From contig JAJEKV010000001.1 in assembly GCA_021234155.1 (NCBI GenBank), forward strand, positions 30,394,177 to 30,458,176: a DNA stretch of 64,000 nucleotides, given 5' to 3'. The notes under the pieces were generated by a model, which was not told the origin of the DNA, did not search any database, and worked only from the letters and a program-made list of their open reading frames with translations. The translations under genes and the position numbers were made by a program. Of this stretch, positions 12,036 to 23,424 are shown one piece after another. Numbering within the stretch: the first letter of the stretch is position 1; each line of letters begins with the position of its first letter. Source of the DNA: Isoetes taiwanensis (Eukaryota; Streptophyta; Lycopodiopsida; Isoetales; Isoetaceae).

Positions 12036-13903
12036 TGTTGACCCTCAACCTGGCTTAGAGGGTCACACACAAGAAGCCAACTTGGATTTATACCCAAGTT
12101 GGGGTTAGAATCTCCAGATCACTTAAGGTGATCAATATGCACAAGAATTTTCCAAAGAAAAAGCTCAAATTTCAAGTATTCATACCTTTCCCAATTCAAG
12201 AATATGGAACCTTTATTCAAATTGATGTAGCTCTCATAGATGGATTGATTTTCAAGGTCAAATGATTGTGACTTGTGTAGAAAAGTTATGGTCATGCAGG
12301 GGAAAAGATCTTGACCAAGTCTGAGTTTTATTTTGCAAGATATTCGATCTCAAAGTTGAGTCAATTTTGGGTCAATACCAGTCAAAGCTTACAAATAGGT
12401 CTCAGAATTTTGTAACTTGAGATGCAGAGGGAATTTTTGAGAAATTCCAAAACTGAGGTAAAATATATGTCCCAAGGATGTGGGGCATGCAATCAAATTC
12501 TGTTTTGGATCACTAAAACTATTTTTTTGGCACTGTTTTGTGGATAACAGTATAAATTTGTATCAGACAGAATGCAAAAATTGATAACTTGAGTTTGGTA
12601 TGGCTTTTTTTCGAACTTTTTGTGCACACAGGTGCAAATATGATGGAGAATGAAGGGCAAGTGGTCATATGCAAGAAAATATGGTGAAATATCTTACTGT
12701 AAAAATGTTTATGTGGCAGAAATACTAAAGATCATGACAGTCAATTTTTCAAGTACTTGGCAGGCAATTTTCATTGATATGAAGGTAATACAAGATGAAT
12801 ATGGGTCTCAGGATCATAAATCAATCATCAAAATGTATCAGAGGGTCATATAGTAAAATTATAACTGAAATCTCAGTCCAATTTTATCAGATCAAACTGG
12901 GGAATGCTCAAATGCTTCATAAACGTCTTCAGATCATGCTCAGCATGTATCAATGTCGAGGTTTAATGCGTCTGGGCCTTCAAAATTCTTCTGTCATTGT
13001 TTCCCAGGTATATAGATATAGATTTTAACGGTTCCGGCATCTTGGGGCTTAATTTTAGGCTTGATGAGATGCTAATGAGCGGGAATCCAAGAATAGGTAG
13101 GTTTTATGGCTTAAGAACCCAATTCCGGCGTGATTCGAGCAAGTTTCCAAGTTTAGGGTTCTTCAACTGTATTTTTCCAGAAATTTCGCGATACGGTGGC
13201 CGTATTTTGGGGAGTATATACTCAGAAGATGTTGTATTTCGAAATTTTAAAAGCTAGACCATGGTTTTAAAGGGTGCCTTATAAAATGGTTAGGTAGTTT
13301 TGATCATTTGAGGAAATGGCAACCCTAATTTTTTGGGGAATATGCTAGGTCTAGATACCATGCTTGGAATATTCCATGGGTAACATGGGTATTTAAGGCA
13401 CAATGGTGGGCAAAGCAAAATGGGCATAAAAAATCCAAACAAGAAATGGACTAGGGGTATTTACAAAGGTGTGATATGATAAGAATGGGAAAAAGGATAT
13501 GATGGCAAACATGGTGTGATTGGCAAAAAGGTGAGCAAGGGGGAATATAAGCATAAGGGGAATATGACTAGGAAAATGTTAAGATGGGGGTAAGAATATG
13601 GATAAAAAATGACTAGGAGGTGGAATCTAATACCATGGGGTCTTCCAAACTTTGTCTTCCAATCTTCAAAAAGCATTTTCCAATCTTCTCAACCCGTAAT
13701 CTCATAAAGCAACCTTTGACTACCTTTGACCTCAAATAGAGTACTCTTCCATGGGAGTTGACCTTAGATATTGGTGTAGACCCTTGAAGATTGATGTTGC
13801 TTGACCTTCACATCAGTGTTGACTACCAAGTCCTTCTTTGACTTAACCTTCCTAACTTCAACATATGAACCAACAGTTAGTGTGTTGCCCTTTGGGGGCA
13901 ACA
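12036..13903 (-). repeat. gypsy LTR 2, shared by copies B and C
   Basis: 1868 bases, almost identical to LTR 1, with the same TGTTGACC and GGGGCAACA ends. A local difference from LTR 1 at about 12525-12575 (ggcactgttttgtgg, aacagtata, atcagacagaatgc here) involves CAG/CTG triplets; LTR 1 and LTR 3 share the other reading there. It is the 5' LTR of copy B and the 3' LTR of copy C. Confidence 0.92.
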
Positions 13904-14946
13904 TCTCGTCAAAACAAGAAAATGGCTGGTCCCCTCAGCCATTAAGGGTCTTCAACTTTGTACCAAAGTGTCTAAGTGAGAATTATGGTAGAAAGAGAGT
14001 GTAAAGTGCAAGTGTTGATGGAATGGAGGTAAATATGATGGTATGAAGAAGTGAGTGAGTGAAGGAAAGGTGAGAATGAGTGTAAATATGATAAGGTGGT
14101 GATGGAAATGGAGTGTATGAGGTGAGGTGAATGTGTAAAAGTTGGGATCTCGCCAAAACAAGAAAATGTGTGAAGAATGAGTATGAATAGAGGGTGAAGG
14201 TGTAAATGTTGAGATCTCGCCAAAACAAGAAAATGTGTGAAGAATGAGTATGAATAGAGGGTGAAGGTGTAAATGTTGAGATCTCGCCAAGACAAGAAAA
14301 TGTATGCCTCCCTGATCCTTCAAAAATGCAACTCTGCTATGATGGTGAAGCTGAATTGCAGAGTGCTTCCTTTTGGGAATGAAAACAAGAATAAAGAGTC
14401 TGAATGGATGGCAGGACCACTTATGGCAGATGAATAAAGATGGAGAAAGGATGCACCTGTCATGAAAACATACAAACAAGTTAATCTTGATCTCTGCAAG
14501 TCTGCCATGATGGTGAAGCTGAATTTGCAGAGTGCACATTTAGGAAAATAAAATGAGGAATTCATGGCTAAATGAAAGGCAGGACCACAATGAGACAAAT
14601 GAATGAAGGTGGAAGAAGGGTGCTCCTGCAAATGACACTTGGCAATTAGTGAAACTCCTTGTCCTGAATTTGCAGAGTGCACATTTAGGAAAATAAAATG
14701 AGGAATTCATGGCTAAATGAAGGGCAGGACCACAATGAGACAAATGAATGAAGGTGGAAGAAGGGTGCTCCTGCAAATGACACTTGGCAATTAGTGAAAC
14801 TCCTTGTCCTGAAGTTGTTTGGTAGTTCATCCTTCATACTAGTTAATCTGCAAACATAAACTCAATGAAGACATTAGTTCTAAATTTGAGACAAAGTGAA
14901 ATCTAACCTATCTAATATTAAACTTTAATTCTAACTTGTCTAAGAT
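13904..14946 (-). repeat. gypsy copy C 3' non-coding region with an extra 146-base duplication
   Basis: Equivalent of 5723-6620 and carrying the same 67-base tandem units (about 14168-14300). In addition, a segment starting gaatttgcagagtgcacatt is present twice in direct tandem (about 14521-14666 and 14667-14812), ending each time in actccttgtcct. Copy B has it once. This accounts for most of the length difference between the two array periods. Confidence 0.85.
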
Positions 14947-16130
14947 CTAGAACATAAAAAGAGACAAGCATATGTGCTGGTCCCAGTACCTTTTCAGATG
15001 GATAGTGTTGATAGGATTTGGGAGTGGCACCCCTGATGTTAATTCCTTTAACCAATAAGAGTTGGTGCCTGCAGGTTCCAGCACCTCATAGGGACCTTCC
15101 CAAAGATTTCCAAACTTACTAGCTGAGTCTTCTCTTGATTTATTCCATTTCAGAACTAACTCTCATGTCTTGAAAGTCCCCTGAATTTTATGAGCAGCTT
15201 TGAAAGCAGCCAAATCTTTGGCTTTCTTTAGCAGATTGGCATTCTCAGCCTCCATTCTATATTCTTCTAAATGCAAAAGAGTATCCAGTCTCTCCTGCAA
15301 GGCATTTTCAAAAGGTAAACATAGTTTGTGAGCTAACCTTAGAGATGGGAGCTCAAGCTCTACTGGGAGCACAGCTTCAATGCCATAAACTAGGTTGAAG
15401 GGGGTATGAGTGGTTGCTGCTTTGATAGTAACCCTATAAGCCCAAAGAGCATCCACCAATTTGACATGCCAATCCTTTTGATTATCATCCACTGTTTTCT
15501 GCAAAATGCTTTTCAAAACTTTATTAGTAGCTTCTGCTTGACCATTACCTTGGAGATAGTAGGAGGAGCTCTTAGTATGCTTGACCTTAAGAATAGCCAG
15601 CAAATTAGTAATAACTTCATTCACAAAAGAGGTACCTCTATCAGAATGCAATTGTAGGGGGATATCAAACCGTGCACAAATATATTCATGTAAAAACTTT
15701 GCTGTTGTAATAGCATTGGCCTGTCTTAAAGGAATTGCTTCTGCCCACTTGGTAAAATAATCTGTGGCTACAATAATGTGCTGATGTTGTCATGCAGAAG
15801 GGGGGTTAATAGGGCCAATATAATCTAATCCCCATATTTGGAAAGGTCCTGGAGAAATGATGGGGTTTAGCGCAGCTGGGAGGAGGATCCTTTTGCCAAA
15901 TATTTGACATTTGTGGCAAGATTTTATAGCAGTATAACAATCTTTAAATATTGTAGGCCAATAATAACCTGACCTGAGAATTTTCTTGGTAGTAGTATCT
16001 CCAGCAAAATGGCCTCCACATACTCCTTCATGCATTTCTCTAATGATCAAAGCAGATTCCTCTTCATTGACACACCTCAATAATAGTCCATCCCTGTTGA
16101 CTTTACATAAAACATCATTAATCATTTTAA
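14947..16130 (-). pseudogene. gypsy copy C: integrase
   Basis: Zinc finger (HEGVCGGHFAGD ... CHKCQ, HHCC complete in this copy) in frame 15790-16125, then the core with GLDYIGPI, HSDRGTSF and GNGQAEATNK, and the C-terminal domain to a stop at 14947. Damage: the TGA at 15163-15165 shared with copy B, and a stop near 15790 (tcatgcag where copy B has tcctgcag). Between these the core is readable (15163-15651 open). It is the best-preserved integrase of the array. Confidence 0.86.
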
Positions 16131-17760
16131 ATTGCCCGCACTTTTCTTTTTAAATCTCCTTTGTTTGGCTCGAGGTCAGCCCTGAGGGCATTTCCTTGAA
16201 TTGTAGAAAATTCTTTATAGGTAGCTGCCAATCCTGTTGGTTCTGCTCTTCATCCTCTGCCTGCAAATAAGCTAAGGCATCCACAAAGTCAACAACTTCT
16301 ACTGCATTGATCAAAGAAAATGTAAGGTAAATAAAGACCTGGGACTCTTCACCGATGTAACTCTTTTATGGAAATATCAAAGGTTTGTAGCTTGCAAGCC
16401 CACCTTTGAATTTTTGGTTTAGAGGTAGCCTTACCAAATAACAAACCCGTTGGATTTTGCTTCATATAAACTTGAACAGAACTCTTCAATAGTAGGTGAC
16501 CTTGTCTATCAATGAGGAACATAAGGGCAGCAGCACTCTTCTCCATTCTGGTGTACTTTTCTTCAGTTGAACTCCACTGTTTGCTGGCAAAAGCTATGGT
16601 GTGCTTGTCCCTTGAAATAGCTAGGCCTATGGCTTTGTTTTGTGATGGTAATATAGACCTCAAATGGCTTGTTCAAATCAGGTTCTTTTAGAAGAGTAGC
16701 CTCACAAATGGACTTTATAAGCAACTCAAAAGACTCTTGGCAATCTGATGACCATGTGACAGGGACATACTTGCTCTCAGATTTAGAAATCCTGCCTATT
16801 CTTGTCAGCTTACAAATAGGACTTATAATGTGAGCAAAATTAGGAATATACATCCTAAGAAAACTAGTCATGCCAATAAAACTTTTGACCTGCTTCAGAT
16901 TTTTGGGGGGTACCAGCTTTTTGAGGGCTTCAACCTTTTCTTGTGCCACTTGTATACCATTGTTGGATACCTCATGCCCCAAAAGTTTCCCTTTGGATGA
17001 AAAAAAAATACATTTCTTTGGGTTAAGGTTGACTCCAGATTCCCTGCACAAAGAGCATATTTTTGCAAGCAATTCCAAATGAATCCTAAGCAAAGGTCAT
17101 CCAAATAAACTCTGAATTGTTGAGGAGACATAGGCCTAAAAATAACATCCATAGCTCTCTGGAAAGTAGCAGGTGCATTCATTAGTCCAAAAGGCATTCT
17201 TTTCATTGCATAAGTTCCCCAAGGGGTAATAAAAGAGGTCTTGGCTTGGTCTTCTTCCTTAATGCCAATTTGATTAAATCCTGAAAATCCATCTAGAAAT
17301 GAGTACACCTCTTTCCTTGCTACAGCATATAAAATTTCTTCTAAAAAAGGCAAGGGATAGCAGTCCTTGATGGTAGCTTTGTTGAGATCTCGATAATCAA
17401 TGCAGATCCTTAAGGCACCACTTTTTTTCTCTACAGGTACAATGCAAGATACCCATTCTGGATTAATGATTTCAATAATAACACCTGCATCTAGCATTTT
17501 ATCCAACTCATCTTTAATCAATCCCATCAATGAAGCATTAATTCTTCTCAGTTTTTGAAAAACAGGTTTACATCCTTCTTTAATCTTGATTTCAAATTGG
17601 CATACCTCAGCTTTAATACCAGTAAGCTCAGAATAATCCCAGGCAAACATATCCTTCCTTTCTTCAAAGAACATTTGTATATTCTCCCTATTTTGGTATT
17701 CAATTAGATCTCCAACAAACAGGGTTCTAGTCTTACCATTCTTTGTGATGGTAATCTCTT
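16130..17760 (-). pseudogene. gypsy copy C: reverse transcriptase and RNase H
   Basis: RT motifs DYRDLNKATIKD, FLDGFSGFNQI, MPFGLMNAPATF and YLDDLCLG lie in the frame 16895-17932. The thumb and connection lie in 16563-17093 and RNase H in 16349-16663. The frame breaks near 17085, where copies A and B have an extra segment (gattagtagggtga) that is missing here, and again at the RT-RNase H junction, where the one-base insertion is shared with copies A and B. The linker after RNase H (16130-16345) has further small indels. Confidence 0.86.
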
Positions 17761-18234
17761 CAGTATCCTTTTCCTCTGATGCATTAATGGTTAGAATAGG
17801 ACAAAGGGCCTTTACCTCACTAGCATCAAGGTCTTCCTCTGGAATAGCTCCCTCAGTTAGGTGTGACACGAGAGTTTCTCTGCATAGGGCATCAGCTTCC
17901 ACATTTTTCTCTGTATGTGAGTAATCTCCCATGAAGCAAAACTCGAAAGTACTCCCATTACTTGGTTTTTTAAGAGCTCCATATCTGCATTTTTTGTTTG
18001 GTAGTTTCCTGAAACTTGTCTACAAATTAATTGTGAGTCACCAAAAATGTGAATGTTGGCAATATCCATAGCTTTGGCTTCCTGAAGACCTGCAATCAAA
18101 GCCTTATATTCTGCTACATTAGATGTAATTTGGGGGAAGATTCTCCCCACTTTAGCTAAAAGTTTATGAGAGGATTCTTTCAGAATAGCAGCAGATGATG
18201 CAATATTTAGTTCTTTAGAAATACCTCCATCAAA
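17760..18234 (-). pseudogene. gypsy copy C: archaeal-type RNase H
   Basis: Same domain as in copies A and B, with NVAEYKALIAGL, IFGDSQLICRQVSG and VEADALCR. A four-base loss near 17911 (ttctctgtatg instead of ttctctcttggtatg) shifts the frame before VEADALC. The TAG preceding the domain is at 18235-18237. Confidence 0.84.
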
Positions 18235-20325
18235 CTATAAGAATCCTGATGGCCCTTGTTTGCTGGGGAGTGGACATTCCATAATGAAAGGAACAATTTC
18301 ATATTCCCTTGGTCTTGTATTTTTTATTCTGTAAGATCCCAAAGGTTCTTCAATTAGCATTTCCTTAATAAAGTTTACCTCTTCATTGGAGCCATAGGAG
18401 CCATCTTGATTATAGATTGTAGCAGTTTGAGAACCATTGGAGATGGTACATCTCCCTTGAGACCAGACTGGTCTAGCATCCACAGTGGCTAACCACCTTC
18501 TTCCTAAAAGTAAATCATAGATATCAGACTCATCCCCTATGTCCTCAAAAGCTACCACAATAAAGTTAGCAGCTACAGTTATGCCCTCTGTATTAACAGG
18601 CACTTTAGTTACCACACCAATAGGGGTGATCTTAGCATTATAAAAAGATCTCAATAGTATAGAAGCTTTCTTATCCACCTTGAAACCACATTTTTTCATA
18701 ATGTGATATGGCATGATATTTAGGGGGGATCCCCCATCAAGTAACACATTTGAGAAGGTATAACCTCCTAAAGTAGCTGAACATGTGAATGCACCAGGGT
18801 CTTCTTCATTCTGTGCTAGAACAAGGTTAGTGGCATCAGTAAAATTCACACAAGCATTTAATACCTCACCACTAGTTTCCTGCAGTACTCTTTTCCTATA
18901 GCTAGGTGCAATCTTTAGCAATGTGAAAAGATCCACACTCACCTTGGAATTTTTAAGCAAAACATCAACCTCATCAAAGTCTTGATCTTTCTTACCATAT
19001 TTTTGCTGAGGGGGTGGAGCTATGATTTGAGCAGGTGCTTCCACTGGCTGTGTGGTGAAGACTGGCAGTAGAATGCGCATTTGGTTCAAGATGTACATGA
19101 GCTTCATTCATGCTTCTAGTTTGCACCACCATAACTTCTTCAGATTTGGGAGCTTCTGTAGCTTGAATAAATCTTATAGAGGTGCTTGGTTCAACAAATC
19201 TCACAGGAGGTTTAGGCTCTAGTCTCTTTTCTTTTTCCCCGCTTAGCAAAATATTCCTTAACAAAGACACCTAGCATCAAGATGGCCAACTTCTTTACAA
19301 AAAGAACAAACAGGACATTCCTTTCCAAAGTGGCCTTTTCTATTGCATTTGGGACACACTTGCCAATAGCAAATTTCTGATGGATGAGAATTCCTATTGC
19401 AATGAATACATTCGTGGTAAGTTTTAACCCGCTTTTGCAGCCTTGAGTTCAACCAATTGTTTGGTTATTTTCGCTAAAGCTTCAAGAACCTTAGATAGGT
19501 CGACTTGACCTCTCGCGAACTTGAGAATTTGCTTCCTCCTCTTTAGATTTCTTTTCTTTTCTTTCAGATGGCATAAACCGGAATAGAAGGGTGATGATCA
19601 TAATGTGCATCAAGAGCATCGGGTAAAACGGGTCATGGCTATGGTGAGGAACATGGTGCTTGTCAGCAAAGTAGAGAGCATCCGAAGTTAAGTCAAGAGT
19701 TTTGGCAAAAAACTTTGTATATAGAATCAAATCCTTCAGCAGCTTGGATCTTGAGCAACTTCCTTTGGATATCTGGTCTTCTTTCCAGACCATTAATAAA
19801 AGCAGTAACTAAAAACAGGGTTGGGATGGTGACTTGTGCTCTTTGACACCTGCTCATAAATGTACTAAACCTCTCCTTGTACTGATTCACACTTTCTCCT
19901 GCGTGTATAGAGAAACCTTGCAACTCATTAACCAAATATTTTGGAGCAGCTAACTTACCAAACCTATCCAGGAACTTCTTAAAAAGTTCATCCCATGAAG
20001 TGGTACCCATTAACTTTTCATAAGTTAACCAAGCACCAGCTTCACTTTCTTCTTTGAAATATTTTTCAAATTCTGAGAGCTTGCAGCCCTTCTTGAAGCC
20101 ATAGTCCCTGTAATAGTCCTCAAATATTCTCAAAAAGTTGTTAGAACTCATACTGGAATCAAAAGTATGCAAAGGAACAGGAACATTCAACTCAAACTGG
20201 TATGGCATGTTTTGAAGCAGGCTAGTTGAGAAACTTGAATTCAATGGCCTTTCTCTGCAATGATCTGGTGCATCAATATCTTCTAATGGTTCTTGTTCTG
20301 CTGGAAATTTTTGCTTTGGAGCCAT
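18235..20325 (-). pseudogene. gypsy copy C: gag-protease, heavily altered in its middle
   Basis: Protease frame 18235-19107 is intact (LLDGGSPLNIMP; GDESDIYDLLLGRRW) up to the shared TAG. Gag start at 20325 (MAPKQK). The capsid frame 19693-20379 is readable, but 19050-19700 contains many small changes that split the zinc-knuckle region over several frames (19258-19452 and 18992-19270). Almost every change is at or beside a CAG or CTG triplet of the copy A/B sequence, which points to sequence error more than to decay. Confidence 0.85.
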
Positions 20326-20366
20326 GAGTTCTGAAATCCAGGAAGATCTCGGTAGAACCTCCAAGA

Positions 20367-22243
20367 TGTTGACCCTCAACCTGGCTTAGAGGGTCACACA
20401 CAAGAAGCCAACTTGGATTTATACCCAAGTTGGGGTTAGAATCTCCAGATCACTTAAGGTGATCAATCTGCACAAGAATTTTCCAAAGAAAAAGCTCAAA
20501 TTTCAAGTATTCATACCTTTCCCAATTCAAGAATATGGAACCTTTATTCAAATTGATGTAGCTCTCATAGATGGATTGATTTTCAAGGTCAAATGATTGT
20601 GACTTGTGTAGAAAAGTTATGGGCATGCAGGGAAAAGATCTTGACCAAGTCCGAAGTTTTATTCTACGCAAGATATTCGATCTCAAAGTTGAGTCAATTT
20701 TGGGTCAATACCTACCAAAGCTTACAAATAGATCTCTAATTTTGTAACTTGAGATGCAAGAGGGAATTTTTGAGAAATTCCAAAACCGAGGTAAAATATA
20801 TGTCCCAAGGATGTGGGGCATGCAATCAAATTCTGTTTTGGATCACTAAAACTATTTTTTGGCAATCGCTTTTTTGTGGATAACAAAGATAAATTTGTAT
20901 CGCATGTAATGCAAAAATTGATAACTTGAGTTTGGTATGGCTTTTTTCGAACTTTTTTGTGCAACACAGTGCAAATATGATGGAGAATGAAGGGCAAGTG
21001 GTCATATGCAAGAAAATATGGCGAAATATCTTATCAGAAAAAAATGTTTATGTGGCAGAAATACTAAAGATCATGACAGTCAATTTTTCAAGTACTTGGC
21101 GTGCAATTTTCATTGATATGAAGGTAATACAAGATGAATATGGGTCTCGTGGATCATAAATCAATCATCAAAATGTATCGAGGGTCATATAGTAAAATTA
21201 TAACTAAAATCTCAAACCAATTTTATCAGATCAAACTCGGGAATGCTCAAATGCTTCATAAACGTCTTCAGATCATGCTCAAGATGTATCAATGTCGAGG
21301 TTTGATGCGTCCCGGGCCTTCAAAATTCTTCTGTCATTTTTTCCGTGTATATAGATTTAGATTTTAACGGTTCTGGCATCTTAGGGCTTAATTTTAGGCT
21401 TGATGAGATGCTAATGAGCGGGAATCCAAGAATAAGTAGGTTTTATGGCTTAAGAACCCAATTCCGGCGTGATTCGAGCAAGTTTGCAAGTTTAGGGTTC
21501 TTCAACTGTATTTTTCCAGAAATTTTGCGATACGGTGGGTCGTATTTTGGGGAGTATATACGTAAGATGTCTTTGATTTCGAAATTTTAAAAGCTAGACC
21601 ATGGTTTTAAAGGGTGCCTTATAAAATGGTTAGGTAGTTTTGATCATTTGAGGAAATGGCAACCCTAATTTTTTGGGGAATATGCTAGGTCTAGATACCA
21701 TGCTTGGAATATTTCATGGGTAACATGGGTATTTAAGGTACAATGGTGGGCAAAGCAAAATGGGCATAAAAATTCCAAACAAGAAATGGACTAGGGGTAT
21801 TTACAAAGGTGTGATATGATAAGAATGGGAAAAAGGATATGATGGCAAACATGGTGTGATTGGCAAAAAGGTGAGCAAGGGTGAATATAAGCATAAGGAG
21901 AACATGACTGGGAAAATGTTAAGATGGGGGTAAGAATATGGATAAAAAATGACTAGGAGGTGGAATCTAATACTATGGGGTTTTCCAAACTTTGTCTTCC
22001 AATCTTCAAAAAGCATTTTCCAATCTTCTCAACCCAGAATCTCATAAAGCAACCTTTGACTACCTTTGACCTCAAATAGAGTACTCTTCCATGGGAGTTG
22101 ACCTTAGATATTGGTGTAGACCCTTGAAGATTGATGTTGCTTGACCTTCACATCAGTGTTGACTACCAAGTCCTTCTTTGACTTAACCTTCCTAACTTCA
22201 ACATATGAACCAACAGTCAGTGTGTTGCCCTTTGGGGGCAACA
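20367..22243 (-). repeat. gypsy LTR 3, 5' LTR of copy C and right end of array
   Basis: 1877 bases. Same family as LTRs 1 and 2, with TG...CA ends, but 20640-21590 is dotted with small differences that coincide with CAG/CTG triplets of the other LTRs. The flank after the LTR starts atgtgtatcag, and the uninterrupted copy of the target (46949 onwards) reads ttgtcatgtgtatcag. The array therefore inserted into copy 1 of element E, with a predicted five-base target duplication ATGTG. Confidence 0.9.
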
Positions 22244-23424
22244 ATGTGTATCAGACTTTCCCTGATTTCAAGGTAAGAGATATAAGCCATAATGGTTGTT
22301 TTCAAAGGGCCCTTGAGAAAGCCTCTAAAACTGACTATTTGTGCAGCAGGAGACATGTCAGGATATATGCTGTTCAAGTTGTTAAGCATGTACCATACTG
22401 CATGGTCTAACCATGTCATGTTATCACCACATGTGTTCTCTTTATTCTTTTTCTTGCCTCTATCATCACAAACACACTTGATATATGGGCATATCGTCCT
22501 CCAGAACCTTTTGCAATAGAAGCCATCTCTCACTACATTTGGGTAAGCCATATGTCCCTTTTGGCTGATATACATATAAGGACTCTTGGTACACTTTTTG
22601 TCAAAGAATCTTGTGTCAATTGAACATTTAACTTCCTCTTTATTGACGAATTTTTCCATTCTTAATGCAGCATTGCAGGCAGCAGTGACTTGATCTTTGG
22701 TGAGTCCACCAAGCAAAATCCATGTATCTCTGTTAATTGGTGCCAAAGCACCAAAGTTTTTGGTTCTCCATATAGCTTGATTGCATAGTATGGCATGATT
22801 TTCAACCAACCTTTCTGGTATAATTGGAAAATTTAAACAATTGTTGAGTGTAAAATCAAACTCTTCACTATCATCAATCCCAGCCTTACTTTTCGCATTC
22901 AGTTCTGCTTTGTCATGTTCAGACAGTAGAGAATCGAAGGGATCATCTTCATTGTCAACTTCATTGATCTGCATACATTCCACAGCCCTCTCATCTTTTC
23001 TTAGATTGTTCGCTACTTCCAGAGCCTTGAGACCGATTTTGTACTTGATTTTACATTTGTCTTCCTCTATGGTCCATTGATATATCATATCAGGTAAACT
23101 GTTGTATAGGTCATCAATAACCATCACGATTTTTTCCACTTCCCCACCAGCCTTGTTTATGACTGGGAAAGCAGCCATCCATTGATTGAAACCCATGTGT
23201 AAAATAGCCGAGTACATATCCGGTTTCCTAGTCATCTCCTTTTGTATGATATATTCATGTGCCTTAACATCTTTAATGCAGCATAACAGGCACTGTACTG
23301 CATAACTGGGGATCTCATTCTTGAACTAGCCATATCCAAGTTGTGACAGTTCATTATTCCATTTTGGTAGTACTAACTCAAGCACTGCCACATTATCCTT
23401 GATCAATCGTATGAACCATCCCAT
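22244..23424 (-). pseudogene. Element E copy 1: ORF2, C-terminus cut by the gypsy array
   Basis: Minus-strand coding region about 98% identical to 46955-48166 in copy 2. I do not recognise its family. Visible features are an acidic middle (NEDDPFDSLLSEHDK), a predicted globular part with NRDTWILLGGLTKDQ, and a Cys-rich segment CPYIKCVCDDRGKKK. Start taken at 23424 (MGWFIRL), as in copy 2. Compared with copy 2 it has an in-frame 30-base deletion after the start and a TAG in place of a Tyr codon (near 23325), so the open part begins at 23235. The reverse transcriptase that should follow is displaced beyond the gypsy array, outside the window. Confidence 0.7.

Larger units (their letters stand above)
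1..22243 (-). mobile_element. Tandem array of Ty3/gypsy LTR retrotransposons sharing LTRs
   Basis: Three internal regions (1-3855, 5723-12035, 13904-20366) alternate with three near-identical LTRs (3856-5722, 12036-13903, 20367-22243). Adjacent copies share one LTR, so the LTR starts repeat with periods of 8180 and 8331 bases. All copies are in minus orientation, with gag at the high-coordinate end and integrase at the low-coordinate end. The left end of copy A lies outside the window. The right end abuts element E at 22244. Multi-unit arrays with single shared LTRs are known to arise by unequal LTR-LTR recombination. All copies are defective, and several lesions are common to all copies. Confidence 0.9.

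Noticed and set aside
22841-23080. Plus-strand 79-residue Ser-rich frame, also at 47553
   Set aside because: Antisense shadow of ORF2 of element E.
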